DNA of 64,000 nucleotides. Origin: Leisingera sp. ANG-M1 (GTDB taxonomy: Bacteria > Pseudomonadota > Alphaproteobacteria > Rhodobacterales > Rhodobacteraceae). The position numbers and the translations under genes were made by a program. The stretch lies in assembly GCF_000813745.1 (NCBI RefSeq), contig NZ_JWLC01000027.1, positions 878 to 64,877 of the forward strand, read 5' to 3'. Below, piece by piece: positions 24,379 to 33,255 of this stretch. Under the pieces are notes generated by a model that was not told the DNA's origin, searched no databases, and worked only from the letters and a program-made list of their open reading frames with translations. The stretch's first letter is position 1; each line of letters opens with the position of its first letter.

Positions 24379-25365
24379 TTAGTCCTGATGCGGCGCCAGC
24401 GGCGTGCGGTAGCTCATGCGGCGCACCGAGCCGGTTTTCGAGCGCATCAGCAGGGTGGTGGTCTCAACCCAACCCGGCTCGCGCTTGATGCGCGGCAGCA
24501 GCGAGCCGCCGGTGACGCCGGTGGCGGCAAAGATTACGTCCTGGGTGACCATCTCGTCCCGGGTGTAGATCCGGTCCAGATCGGTGATGCCGGCCTTGGC
24601 GGCGCGGGCTTTCTCGTCTTCGTTGCGGAACACCAGGCGGCAGAAGATCTGGCCGCCCATGCATTTCAGCGCCGCAGCTGCCAGCACGCCTTCCGGTGCG
24701 CCGCCCTGGCCCATGTACATGTCGATGCCGGTGGTCTCGGATTCGGCGCAATGCATGACGCCGGCCACGTCGCCGTCGGTGATCAGGCGGATCGAAGCGC
24801 CGGTTTCGCGCACTTCTGCGATCATCGTCTCATGGCGCGGGCGCTCCAGGATGCAGACGGTGATGTCCGAGGGGGCGCAGCCCTTGGCGGCGGCTAGGGC
24901 CTCGACACGTTCACGCGGGGACATGTCCAGCGACACGACGCCGTCTTCATAGCCCGGGCCGATCGCCAGCTTGTCCATATAGGTATCGGGCGCGTGCAGC
25001 ATCGAGCCGCGCGGGCCCATGGCGATCACGGTCAGGGCGTTGGGCATGTCCTTGGCGGTCAGAGTGGTGCCTTCCAGCGGGTCCAGCGCGATGTCGACGC
25101 CGGGGCCGTTGCCGGTGCCCACTTCCTCGCCGATGTAGAGCATCGGCGCCTCGTCGCGCTCGCCTTCGCCGATCACGACGACGCCGTTGATGTCCAGCAG
25201 GTTCAGCTGTTCGCGCATGGCGTTGACGGCAGCCTGGTCGGCGGCTTTCTCGTCGCCGCGGCCGATCAGCGAGGCAGAGGCCAGCGCCGCCTGCTCGGCA
25301 ACGCGGGCCAGGCCCAGCGACAGCATACGGTCGTGGAAGGGCGCGTCAGAGGTGTTCGAAGTCAT
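24379..25365 (-). CDS. glpX: Fructose-1,6-bisphosphatase class II
   Basis: A 328-residue GlpX enzyme. Signature residues are VVIGEGERDEAPM (metal site), DIALDPLEGTTL, ERPRHETMI and GQGGAPEGVLAAAAL. It dephosphorylates fructose-1,6-bisphosphate in gluconeogenesis and, in many alphaproteobacteria, may also accept sedoheptulose-1,7-bisphosphate. It sits 155 bases after hom and 108 bases before recJ on one strand. Confidence 0.95.
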   Translation of the reverse strand: MTSNTSDAPFHDRMLSLGLARVAEQAALASASLIGRGDEKAADQAAVNAMREQLNLLDINGVVVIGEGERDEAPMLYIGEEVGTGNGPGVDIALDPLEGTTLTAKDMPNALTVIAMGPRGSMLHAPDTYMDKLAIGPGYEDGVVSLDMSPRERVEALAAAKGCAPSDITVCILERPRHETMIAEVRETGASIRLITDGDVAGVMHCAESETTGIDMYMGQGGAPEGVLAAAALKCMGGQIFCRLVFRNEDEKARAAKAGITDLDRIYTRDEMVTQDVIFAATGVTGGSLLPRIKREPGWVETTTLLMRSKTGSVRRMSYRTPLAPHQD

Positions 25366-25520
25366 ACCGGAAATCCTGTCTCAACGGGAAAGATGTGAAT
25401 GGGCGTTTCACGCCGAATAGCGCGGGGCGGGGCTTGCTCGCAAGGGCCGATAGCGCTCGCCGCGGCAGGAAAGCCCTGCCGCAGCGCAGTATGTTGCGCA
25501 TTTCCGCCGGTTCGCGCGGT

Positions 25521-26807
25521 TCAGAGCTCTTCGATACGGAGCGCAACCGGGGCGCCGTCGACCACATCGGTGGCGGCCAGGCCTTCGAGCGCGGCGTCCA
25601 AGGTGGCGCGGGTGCATTTGTGGGTGACGATCAGAACCGGGGCAACCGGGGCGGAATGGCCGTACTGGCGCATCCGGTCGATGGAGACGCCGGCTTCGCC
25701 CAGAACCGCGGCCACTTTAGCCAGCGCGCCGGGTTTGTCCAAGAGCCCCATGCGCAGGTAGAAGGGCGCGGGCAGGCCGGTTTGGGCTGCGGGGGCCTCC
25801 TGCAGTGTTTCTGCAGGCTGGCCGAAGGTGGAGATCCGCAGGCCGCGGGCAAGGTCAAGTACATCGCCCATCACCGCGCTGGCGGTGGGGCCTTCACCGG
25901 CACCGGGGCCGCGAAGCACCACTTGCTCGATCGAGTCGCCTTCGATCACCACCATGTTGGTGCCGCCTTCCAGCTGGCCCAGCGGCGAGTCCGCAGGCAC
26001 CAGGCAAGGCGACATGCGCTGCTCCAGCCCGCGGGCAGAGCGCTGCGCCACGCCCAGAAGTTTGATGCGGTAACCCATGTCGGCAGCGGCATGGATGTCT
26101 TCCAGCTGGATGCGCTGAATGCCTTCCAGCTCCACATTGCCGAACGCTGGCTTGGTGCCAAAGGCGATGGAGGCCAGCAGAGCCAGCTTGTGGCCCGCGT
26201 CGATGCCGCCCACGTCGAGGTTCGGGTCGGCTTCCAGGTAACCCAGGCGGCCGCATTCCTCGAACAGTGCGTTATAGCCCTGCTCGGTGGCCTGCATCTG
26301 GGTCAGGATGTAGTTGCAGGTGCCGTTCATCACACCCATGACGCGGGTGATCTCATTGCCGGCCAGGCCCTCGGTCAGCGACTTGATTACCGGGATGCCG
26401 CCAGCCACCGCGGCTTCAAACCGGATCACCCGGCCTGCGGCCTCGGCCTGTTCGGCCAGCGCCTGGCCGTGGATCGCCAGCAGCGCCTTGTTGGCGGTGA
26501 CCACGTCCTTGCCCGCGGCCAGTGCGGCCTCGGTTGCGGCTTTGGCAGCGCCTTCATGGCCGCCCATCAGCTCGACGAAAACGTCGATATCGTCGCGCAC
26601 AGCCAGCGCCACCGGGTCGGTCTCCCAGGCATAGTCGCTCAGCGAGACACCGCGGTCCTTGTTTGCGTCGCGGGCGGAAACCGCGGAAATCACCACAGGG
26701 CGCCCGGTTCGTGCCTCCAGCAGCGCAGCATGGCGGCGGATGATTTTCACGACGCCAATGCCAACTGTGCCCAAACCTGCAATCCCAAGACGAAGCGGTT
26801 CTGTCAT
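25521..26807 (-). CDS. hom: Homoserine dehydrogenase
   Basis: A 428-residue enzyme with NAD(P) motif GIAGLGTVGIGV, the VVTANKALLA lysine region, MNGTCNYILTQM and EADPNLDVGGIDAGHK (catalytic Asp/Lys). Residues about 345-425 form a C-terminal ACT domain (LDKPGALAKVAAVLGEAGVS). It reduces aspartate semialdehyde to homoserine for threonine and methionine. The ACT domain suggests threonine feedback. It follows a small lipoprotein gene on the same strand. Confidence 0.95.
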   Translation of the reverse strand: MTEPLRLGIAGLGTVGIGVVKIIRRHAALLEARTGRPVVISAVSARDANKDRGVSLSDYAWETDPVALAVRDDIDVFVELMGGHEGAAKAATEAALAAGKDVVTANKALLAIHGQALAEQAEAAGRVIRFEAAVAGGIPVIKSLTEGLAGNEITRVMGVMNGTCNYILTQMQATEQGYNALFEECGRLGYLEADPNLDVGGIDAGHKLALLASIAFGTKPAFGNVELEGIQRIQLEDIHAAADMGYRIKLLGVAQRSARGLEQRMSPCLVPADSPLGQLEGGTNMVVIEGDSIEQVVLRGPGAGEGPTASAVMGDVLDLARGLRISTFGQPAETLQEAPAAQTGLPAPFYLRMGLLDKPGALAKVAAVLGEAGVSIDRMRQYGHSAPVAPVLIVTHKCTRATLDAALEGLAATDVVDGAPVALRIEEL

Positions 26808-26923
26808 AGCTGGAGGTCCTTTGTTCCAAAATGCTCAAGCCCCGCCTTAGCGGGTTCGGCGCGGGCGTGCAACGCCGCTGCAGGGCAAGGCAAGGTGAAG
26901 CAGGCAGGAAAGCCGGGAACGGG

Positions 26924-27178
26924 TCAGAATTCGGCGTTTTTCACGGCCTCAGCGCGGCGTTTCAGCCGGGCTGCACGGGCGTCAAGCTCGTCCTGCAGGT
27001 CTTCGCCGGCCTGTTTCGGCGGATCAAGCGGCTCCAACGCGTCATCCAGCGGCAGCAGCTTCGGATAATCCGCGCCGCGCAGGTCCGGGGTCAGCCTGTC
27101 CTCAAGCTCGGGCACCCGGGTGCAAGCTGCAGCTGCCGTCAATGCTAGAATAAGTGCAATCCGTTTCCAAACCTGCAT
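26924..27178 (-). CDS. Small lipoprotein
   Basis: An 84-residue protein. Residues 1-19 are a signal sequence ending in a lipobox TAAAAC, so Cys19 or its neighbour should be lipidated. The mature part is acidic and proline-rich (LLPLDDALEPLDPPKQ) with an Arg/Ala-rich helical end. The ATG at 27178 is chosen because the longer upstream frame lacks a signal sequence. It lies upstream of hom by 116 bases. No family name can be given. Confidence 0.7.
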   Translation of the reverse strand: MQVWKRIALILALTAAAACTRVPELEDRLTPDLRGADYPKLLPLDDALEPLDPPKQAGEDLQDELDARAARLKRRAEAVKNAEF

Positions 27179-27323
27179 CGAAGAGTTCCCGTTCCTTGTC
27201 CTGCCGGTTTTAGGAGGTCCGGGGCTGCGGCACAATTGATTTCACGGGCAGCGCCGGGGATTGGCTTGGCCGCACCTTGCCGGTAAAGGGCTGTCTGGCC
27301 TCCGGGCATTCTCACTCTTTTAT

Positions 27324-27339
27324 CTGAACGTATGTTCAG
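27324..27339. promoter_or_regulatory. TetR operator CTGAAC-GTAT-GTTCAG
   Basis: A perfect 6-bp inverted repeat with a four-base centre, 13 bases before the TetR start codon. The half-site TGAAC/GTTCA is typical of TetR-family autoregulatory operators. An ATG inside the palindrome (27332) is therefore unlikely to be the start. Confidence 0.7.
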
Positions 27340-27352
27340 TTACGGTCGGCAC

Positions 27353-27940
27353 ATGGCACGCACCCAAGGTTCCCATTCCGGTATCACCGGCCCCAAGATC
27401 CGCGAAGCCGCTTTGCGGCTGTTTGCGCAGCAGGGCTATGCCGCAGTTTCGATGCGCCAGATCGCCAAAGAGGTGGGGGTGCAGGCCGGGGCGCTCTACA
27501 ACTACACGCCCGATAAGCAGAGCCTGCTGTTCAACCTGATGGAAACCCATATGGTGGAGCTGCAGGCGGCCTGGGATGCGGTGCCGCGCGCAGACAGTGC
27601 GCTTGAGCGGCTGCGCGCCTTCACCGGCTTTCACATCCGCTTTCACCTGGAGCGCCCTGATGCGGTCTTCATCGCCTATATGGAGCTGCGGAATCTGACG
27701 GAGGAGAATTTCACCGTCATCGAATCCCTGCGCCGGGATTATGAAAATGGCGTAGAGGGGATCCTGAAGGAGGGGGTGGAGCAGGAGGTGTTCCGCATCC
27801 CCGACACCAAAATCGCGACGCTGGCGGTGATTGCCATGCTGAACGGGGTCAACACCTGGTACCGGTCCGAAGGGCGCCTGTCGCTGGATGAGGTGGAAAC
27901 CGTTTACTGGGGCATGGTGCAAAAAGCCGTCAGCGCATGA
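27353..27940 (+). CDS. TetR-family transcriptional regulator
   Basis: A 195-residue repressor. The HTH lies at about residues 14-55 (IREAALRLFAQQGYAAVSMR, then QIAKEVGVQAGALYNYTPDK). The C-terminal 130 residues bind an unknown ligand and resemble regulators of acyl-CoA or branched-chain catabolism. The ATG at 27353 is chosen since the upstream ATG lies inside the operator palindrome. It overlaps a GNAT gene by ATGA. Confidence 0.88.
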   Translation: MARTQGSHSGITGPKIREAALRLFAQQGYAAVSMRQIAKEVGVQAGALYNYTPDKQSLLFNLMETHMVELQAAWDAVPRADSALERLRAFTGFHIRFHLERPDAVFIAYMELRNLTEENFTVIESLRRDYENGVEGILKEGVEQEVFRIPDTKIATLAVIAMLNGVNTWYRSEGRLSLDEVETVYWGMVQKAVSA

Positions 27941-28416
27941 GCCTGCGGGAGCTTCAAACCAGCCGTTTGCGGGCGGCGCCTTGGCAGGGCCTGGCGGACG
28001 CGGAGCTTGCAGATCTCTTTGCGCCGAATGTGGTGCAATGGCTGCCCGCGGGGTTTCAGTCACCAGCAGACGAAGGCGCGCGCCGGGCTTTTCTGCAAGC
28101 TGTGTCGCAGCAGGCCGAAGTGATAGCGCTGCGCAATCCGGCCGGTCAGGGCATCGGGCTGGTCATCCTGTCCTTTCCCGAGGAGGGCGGAGCCACCCGG
28201 AACCTGGGCTATCTGTTTGCAGAATCAGCCTGGGGTCAGGGTCTCGCCAGCGAGCTCATAGCCGGTCTGCAGGCCTATTTCCGCGGCAGCGGCGTAACCC
28301 TCAGCGGTGGTGTGATGCAAGAGAACGCGGCCTCAGCCCGGGTGCTGGAGAAAGCCGGTTTCACGCCGGAACTTGCGGGCGCGGAAACCGTCTACAGCTG
28401 GCGTGCCGGCAGCTAA
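27937..28416 (+). CDS. GNAT-family N-acetyltransferase (RimJ-like)
   Basis: A 159-residue protein with the RimJ/RimL-type layout. The N-terminal strand reads LQTSRLRAAPW, the acetyl-CoA loop region is ESAWGQGLASELIAGL and the closing motif is NAASARVLEKAGFTP. It is translationally coupled to the TetR regulator, whose target may include it. The acceptor is unknown. Confidence 0.82.
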   Translation: MSLRELQTSRLRAAPWQGLADAELADLFAPNVVQWLPAGFQSPADEGARRAFLQAVSQQAEVIALRNPAGQGIGLVILSFPEEGGATRNLGYLFAESAWGQGLASELIAGLQAYFRGSGVTLSGGVMQENAASARVLEKAGFTPELAGAETVYSWRAGS

Positions 28417-28424
28417 CGCCGGGA

Positions 28425-28727
28425 TCAGCTCAGCAGCCCGATCATGTCGTAATGATCGATCTGGCGGCTCAGCACCATCGGGTCTTCTTCGGGCAGCACA
28501 TGCGGCTGCTCCCAGTCCTCGCCGGCAAAAGCCTGCAGGGCTTCGACGCTTTCCCAGACCATGACAACACAGAAAGTGGCCGGCGAATCTGGCCGCGGCA
28601 GTCCGGCAGTCACCGAGATCAGCCCAGGCTGGCGCCGCACGTGCGGCACCGCGCTGCCGGTCAGAAACGCTTTGAAGTCCTGGATCTTGTCCTCGCGAAC
28701 GGTGGCACGGAACACCCGGATAATCAT
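28425..28727 (-). CDS. Antibiotic-biosynthesis-monooxygenase (ABM) domain protein
   Basis: A 100-residue ferredoxin-like-fold protein with VFRATVREDKIQDFKAF and VRRQPGLISVTAGLPR, then FCVVMVWESVEALQAFAG, as in ABM-domain monooxygenases and haem-degrading relatives. The ATG at 28727 follows GGGGGGAGT; a GTG at 28730 is in frame. The Shine-Dalgarno is complementary to a C-rich stretch 15 bases upstream (feature 28729-28761). It is convergent with the GNAT gene, 8 bases away. No cofactor residues can be assigned. Confidence 0.75.
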   Translation of the reverse strand: MIIRVFRATVREDKIQDFKAFLTGSAVPHVRRQPGLISVTAGLPRPDSPATFCVVMVWESVEALQAFAGEDWEQPHVLPEEDPMVLSRQIDHYDMIGLLS

Positions 28728-28728
28728 C

Positions 28729-28761
28729 ACTCCCCCCATCAGAACATTGGACGGGGGGAGT
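28729..28761 (-). promoter_or_regulatory. Leader hairpin that would hide the ABM-gene ribosome site
   Basis: In the minus-strand RNA, ACUCCCCCC (28761-28753) is perfectly complementary to GGGGGGAGU (28737-28729). The second arm is the Shine-Dalgarno just before the start codon. The loop is 15 bases. A TATACT-like -10 lies at the 5' edge, so the arm would be near the transcript start. It may be an RNA thermometer, a translational switch or a DNA operator. Confidence 0.55.
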
Positions 28762-28799
28762 ATAGCATAGAAGGGGCCCGTTTAGCTGAGTGACCTGTA

Positions 28800-29711
28800 T
28801 CAGTGCGCGGGCTTGATGAATGTTCCGTTGCGCAGGTCACGGAAGGCCTGGTGCAGCTCGGCCTGGGTGTTCATCACTATCGGTCCGTGCCATGCCACCG
28901 GTTCATTGATCGGCGCGCCGGAGATCAGCAGGAAGCGCACGCCCTTGGGGCCTGCCTGCACTGTGATTTCATCACCGGTGCCAAAGCGGATCAGGGTGCG
29001 GTCGCCGGACAGGTCGCGGATGTTGACCTCCTCGCCAGCAATTTCCTTCTCCAGCAGCACGCCCTGAGGCTCTGAGGCATCAGCAAAAGCCGCTTCGCCT
29101 TCAAACACATAGGCAAAAGCACGGCGGTAGGTGTCGATGGGCAGGGTCTTTTTCACGCCAGCAGGCACAAAGACATCCAGATACTGCGGATCGGCTGCAA
29201 TGCCGTCTACTGGCCCGCGCTTGCCCCAGAACTCGCCGGTAATCACCTTCACCCGGGTGCCGTCATCGTCGATCACTTCGGGGATATCTGCACTGCGCAT
29301 GTCCTGGTAGCGCGGCGCGGTCATTTTCTGGCTGGCAGGCAGGTTGCCCCAAAGCTGAAACCCGTGCATCTGGCCCTTCGCGTTGCCCGCGGGCATCTCC
29401 TGATGCAGGATCCCTGATCCTGCGGTCATCCATTGCACGTCGCCTGCACCCAAGGTGCCGGCATTGCCCAGCGAGTCGCTGTGCTCGACCGAGCCTGCCA
29501 GCACATAGGTGATGGTCTCGATCCCGCGGTGCGGGTGCCAGGGGAAGCCGCGCAGGAAGTCCTCTGGATTGTCGTTGCGGAAGTCGTCGAACAGCAGGAA
29601 CGGGTCCAGCTCCGACGGGTCCTGAAAGCCAAAGGCGCGGTGCAGCCTGACCCCGGCACCTTCGGTGTGGGGCTGGGCGTGGCGGGTTTCGATAATCGGT
29701 CTGAGGGACAT
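28800..29711 (-). CDS. Pirin family protein
   Basis: A 303-residue bicupin. The metal site of the N-terminal cupin is visible as HPHRGIET and later LHQEMPAG, with GDVQWMTAGSGI between. The C-terminal cupin region starts near residue 190. Bacterial pirins show quercetin 2,3-dioxygenase activity or bind partner enzymes. The ATG at 29711 follows AGGAGA. The ORF extends 75 codons upstream without family similarity. Confidence 0.9.
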   Translation of the reverse strand: MSLRPIIETRHAQPHTEGAGVRLHRAFGFQDPSELDPFLLFDDFRNDNPEDFLRGFPWHPHRGIETITYVLAGSVEHSDSLGNAGTLGAGDVQWMTAGSGILHQEMPAGNAKGQMHGFQLWGNLPASQKMTAPRYQDMRSADIPEVIDDDGTRVKVITGEFWGKRGPVDGIAADPQYLDVFVPAGVKKTLPIDTYRRAFAYVFEGEAAFADASEPQGVLLEKEIAGEEVNIRDLSGDRTLIRFGTGDEITVQAGPKGVRFLLISGAPINEPVAWHGPIVMNTQAELHQAFRDLRNGTFIKPAH

Positions 29712-29929
29712 TGGCCTGTCTCCTGGTTTCCATTGCTTGCGGGTAAGATAGGGTGTGCGGCGGTGCCGGAAAACTGGCCTCAGGCCACGCGCGCTGTGCG
29801 CTGATGAACAGAGCGCCCCGCAGCCCGCAGGGCTGCCCGGCCCAACGGGACGCAGGCCGCCGCAGGCGCCAAGGACGGGCGGGAGTTCCTCCGTTGCCGG
29901 GCAAAGTCCTGGCAGGTTAGCCTGAACGC

Positions 29930-31117
29930 ATGACATATGTATCCGATCCCATGCAGCGATTGCCGCCGCAGCGTCTGCAGGGCGCTTTGCAGCTGATCTC
30001 CTACATGCTGGGCGAAGCCCGCGCGGCCAGCGACGCGGACGATGTGCTCACCCGGATGGCAGAGCTGATCCGTGGCGGCGGTGTGCCCTTGGACCGGGCC
30101 ACCTCCATCGTGCCGCTGCTGCATGCCGAGGCGGTGGCCAGCGCCCGTTTCTGGGAGCGCGGCAAAGGCGCGCGCAGCTACCTGTTTCCTTACAACGAGG
30201 AAAGCGGCCAGGGCTATGCCCATTCCCCGGCAGCAGATGTGCACCGGAGCGGCGAGTGGGTGATCCTGTGGCTGCCGGACACGCCGGAGGAGCGCTACGG
30301 CATCGTGCCGGAACTGAAGGCGGACGGCTACACCCACTATATCATGGCGCCGGTTTTCATGCGCAGCGGCATGGCCAGCACCTTCAGCTTTGCCACCCAG
30401 GCGCCCGAAGGGTTTTCTGAGGAAGACATCACCTTCTTGCGCGCGGTCTTTCCAGCGCTCTCCGCTTGCCAAGAGATCCTCACAACTGCCCGCGCCATGC
30501 AGGAAGCGCTGCGGATCTACGTCGGCGAAGAGCCGCAGCGGCGGATTATCTCGGGCGATGTGCACCGCGGCGAGGTGATGCATATCCGCTCCGCCATCCT
30601 GTTTGCCGATATGCGGCGGTTTACCGAACTGACCGCGGGCATGAGCGCGGAAGAGGCCACCAGCCTCTTGAATGCCTATTACGATTGCATTGTGCCGCCC
30701 ATCGAAGACACGGGTGGTGAAGTCCTGAAGTTCATCGGCGATGGCATCCTGGCGATTTTCCGCGCCGAGGAAGACGGGGTGCAGACCTGCGCCCGGGCGC
30801 TGGCGGCCTCGCGCGAGGGGCTGGCGCAGGTTGATGCCTGCTCAAGCGCGCCGGCTTTCGAAGTCGGCATTGCGCTGCATTTCGGAGAGGTTGCCTTCGG
30901 CAATGTCGGCTCCGGCATGCGGCTCGACTACACGGTGATCGGCCGCGACGTGAATCTGGCGGCACGGGTCGCGGGTCTGTGCGGTACCACAGGTGAGCCG
31001 CTGCTGGTGTCTTCGGAGTTCCGGAGCAGGGCCGGGCTGGAGGGGCGTTCTCTGGGCAGGCAAAGCCTGAAAGGGCTGCAAGCGCCGGAGGAGGTGTTTG
31101 CGGTTCCTGCGGGCTGA
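29930..31117 (+). CDS. Class III adenylate/guanylate cyclase with N-terminal sensor
   Basis: A 395-residue cytosolic protein. Residues 1-190 look like a GAF-type sensor (a block around HYIMAPVFMRSGMASTFSFA). Residues about 215-390 form the catalytic domain, with metal Asp residues in AILFADMRRFTEL and KFIGDGILAIF, the base-specifying Lys before GDG, RLDYTVIG and NLAARV for the transition state. All catalytic residues appear present. The product is probably cAMP. It is monocistronic and convergent with the Fe-S protein gene. Confidence 0.88.
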   Translation: MTYVSDPMQRLPPQRLQGALQLISYMLGEARAASDADDVLTRMAELIRGGGVPLDRATSIVPLLHAEAVASARFWERGKGARSYLFPYNEESGQGYAHSPAADVHRSGEWVILWLPDTPEERYGIVPELKADGYTHYIMAPVFMRSGMASTFSFATQAPEGFSEEDITFLRAVFPALSACQEILTTARAMQEALRIYVGEEPQRRIISGDVHRGEVMHIRSAILFADMRRFTELTAGMSAEEATSLLNAYYDCIVPPIEDTGGEVLKFIGDGILAIFRAEEDGVQTCARALAASREGLAQVDACSSAPAFEVGIALHFGEVAFGNVGSGMRLDYTVIGRDVNLAARVAGLCGTTGEPLLVSSEFRSRAGLEGRSLGRQSLKGLQAPEEVFAVPAG

Positions 31118-31127
31118 CGCAGCCCGC
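31109..31127. terminator. Hairpin across the cyclase stop codon
   Basis: GCGGGCTG at 31109-31116 pairs with CAGCCCGC at 31120-31127 around ACG, followed by TGTTAT. It sits between convergent genes 18 bases apart. Confidence 0.5.
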
Positions 31128-31135
31128 TGTTATAC

Positions 31136-32326
31136 TCACTCCGCCGGGGTGTTTGCAGCCTTGTCCCACCACTCGGCGGGCTTGGTGCGCTGCCCGTGTT
31201 TTCCGGCCAGCCGCAGCGCCAGCTTGCGCAGGGGGCTCAGCGCCAGTCTCAGCCACAGCCGGTTGCGCCGCTTGGAATAGTCGCGGTTGAACGGGCAGAC
31301 CCGCATGCAGATGGCACAGTCCGAGGCCATCTTGGCCCAGAAGGAAAAGCATTTTTCCGCGTCAGAAGTCCATTTCCTCACGCCTTTGATCGCCGAGACA
31401 TTGGCGGTGTCAGTTGAAGGCTCCCCGTAAGGCAGCGCTTTCACCGGACAGGCATCGGCGCATTTGGTGCAGATGCTGCAGAAGTCCTTCACGCCCAGGG
31501 GCTGCGGCACATCATGGGCCAGCGGCAGATTGGTGAAGATTTTGGAGAACCGCAGGCGCGGGCCGAACTCCGGCGTGATCACCATCTGATTGCGCGCGTA
31601 TTCGCCAAGGCCAGCCTTCACCGCATAGGGGATCACCAGGCCGGTGTCATTCATCGACGGCACCGCCTCATAGCCCAGGTTGCGGATATAGGCGGCGAGC
31701 TGCATGACGATCGAGGCTTCGTGGCTGTATTCGCGGCCTGTTGCGGCACCCGCCAGGGCAGAGGGGTAGGTGGCGACCAGTTCCTTGTCCATCTCATGGC
31801 CCAGGACAATAACGCTGTTCAGCCCGTCCGGCAGATCATGCGGCGCCTCGGACATGTCGCGGGCATCGACCCGGGCGGTATAGAGCCAGCGCTCGTCCAT
31901 GTCAGTGACGCCGCAGAGATCGGCGCCGAAAAATTCCGCAATGCGCTTCACCTCGGCGGACATCTTGGCGGGGTCGTCGATTTCCAGCGCGTCCTTGGCC
32001 ACCGGCGTGTCGGGGCGGATCGCGGCTTGGAAGCCTTCGCGGATGCCGTCCTTGGCGCGGCGGCTGGAGACCACGTCGGAAATCAGCCAGGCGGCATTGC
32101 GCAGCGCAAAATCGCGCTGGGTAAACCCATCGCCGCGGCGGGGCGCTGCCTCCATCCGGTAGGAGGAGAAGAACTTGGCAGTGTGCTTGGACTTGACCCG
32201 CTCGTCCCAGAAGGCGCGGGTGAAGATGTCGTTGCGCTGCGAAAACCGCTCGAAATCATCGGTGACTTCGATCCCTGCGGCTGCATCGCCGTCACGCTGA
32301 GGCGGGGTGTTCTGTGGCCAAGGCAT
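31136..32326 (-). CDS. Reductive-dehalogenase-like double [4Fe-4S] protein (cytosolic)
   Basis: A 396-residue protein. The middle part has the RdhA-type block GLVIPYAVKAGLGEYARNQM and TPEFGPRLRFSKIFTNLPL. The C-terminal part has two iron-sulfur motifs, CSICTKCADACP and CAICMRVCP. There is no twin-arginine signal, so it is cytosolic, unlike respiratory dehalogenases. Related cytosolic proteins include catabolic dehalogenases and the cobalamin enzyme QueG. No membrane anchor gene or corrinoid gene is adjacent. The real substrate is unknown. Confidence 0.8.
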   Translation of the reverse strand: MPWPQNTPPQRDGDAAAGIEVTDDFERFSQRNDIFTRAFWDERVKSKHTAKFFSSYRMEAAPRRGDGFTQRDFALRNAAWLISDVVSSRRAKDGIREGFQAAIRPDTPVAKDALEIDDPAKMSAEVKRIAEFFGADLCGVTDMDERWLYTARVDARDMSEAPHDLPDGLNSVIVLGHEMDKELVATYPSALAGAATGREYSHEASIVMQLAAYIRNLGYEAVPSMNDTGLVIPYAVKAGLGEYARNQMVITPEFGPRLRFSKIFTNLPLAHDVPQPLGVKDFCSICTKCADACPVKALPYGEPSTDTANVSAIKGVRKWTSDAEKCFSFWAKMASDCAICMRVCPFNRDYSKRRNRLWLRLALSPLRKLALRLAGKHGQRTKPAEWWDKAANTPAE

Positions 32327-32379
32327 GGCCGGACGCTATCGGGCAATGGGGGAGCGGGCAAGGGATCGCGCGGAGTTAA

Positions 32380-33255
32380 TTAACAAAACAAGGAGACGAT
32401 CCAGTCCCGTACCATGGCCACTTCAGCGCTGTTAGGGGCTTCGCCAGCCGCGGGCATCAGGTAATGGCCCTGACCCATGGGGATCTCGGTTTTCAGCACG
32501 GGTGCCAGCCGTCCCTGCAGCAGCGGCAACTCGGCGTAGCGGCGCATCAGCATGGCGGTGCCTGCACCCGAGGCTGCTATCTCAATCGCCGCAAGCGAGG
32601 TGTCCACATAGAGCGGTGCAGTGCGGTCCTTCAACGGCACGCCTTCCTGCTCCGACAGCCGCAGCCAATGGTCCTGATAACCGTGGATGTGAATCAATGT
32701 CTGATCAAACAGCTGATCCAGCGATTGCAGCCGTTCGGCCAGCTGCGGCTGTGCCACTGGAATCACACTTTCAGTAGACAGCAGATGCGCGCGGCGGTCG
32801 AACCAGCCCGAGGGGCCGAGCCTGAGGTCGATATCCACGTCTTCGTCCTGGGTGCTGTCGGCCCAGACAGCCGAGATCAGCCGAATGCGGATGTGCGGGT
32901 GGGCGGCGTGAAACTTGCCCAGCCGCGGGGCGATCCACAAAACGGCCGTCGAAATGGGCGCCCTCAGTGTCACGGTGCGGGTTTGCGCATGCCCCAAGAG
33001 CCCGCGGGTGGAATAGGCGATGTCGGTCAGCGCCTGCGCAACGGACGGGTAATAGGCATGGCCCAGCTGAGTCAGCTCCAAATGCCGGGCGCGCCGGGTG
33101 AACAGGGCGATGCCAAAGCTCTTCTCCAGGCTGCGCACCTGATGGCTGACCGCGGCCTGGGTCAGGCCCAGTTCCTCGGCTGCGGCGGTGAAGCTTTGCA
33201 GGCGGGCGGCGGCTTCAAAGGCGCGCAACCAGACAAGATTGGGCAGATCGGACAT
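32380..33255 (-). CDS. LysR-family regulator (GcvA-like)
   Basis: A 291-residue LTTR. The winged HTH is at residues 1-60 (LRAFEAAARLQSFTAAAEEL and LTQAAVSHQVRSLEKSFG), followed by a periplasmic-binding-like sensor of the GcvA subgroup. It is divergent from the beta-hydroxyacid dehydrogenase with about 109 bases between starts and probably regulates it. The spacer contains an AT-rich stretch suitable for the shared promoters. Confidence 0.9.
   Translation of the reverse strand: MSDLPNLVWLRAFEAAARLQSFTAAAEELGLTQAAVSHQVRSLEKSFGIALFTRRARHLELTQLGHAYYPSVAQALTDIAYSTRGLLGHAQTRTVTLRAPISTAVLWIAPRLGKFHAAHPHIRIRLISAVWADSTQDEDVDIDLRLGPSGWFDRRAHLLSTESVIPVAQPQLAERLQSLDQLFDQTLIHIHGYQDHWLRLSEQEGVPLKDRTAPLYVDTSLAAIEIAASGAGTAMLMRRYAELPLLQGRLAPVLKTEIPMGQGHYLMPAAGEAPNSAEVAMVRDWIVSLFC

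Noticed and set aside
22990-24897. 635-residue plus-strand frame over recJ/glpX
   Set aside because: Antisense shadow of two well-identified genes; rich in His, Gln and Arg as expected for a shadow in high-GC DNA.
28800-29936. 378-residue version of the pirin
   Set aside because: The first 75 codons are Cys/Pro/Gly-rich with no similarity, while ATG 29711 has AGGAGA and the normal pirin N-terminus.
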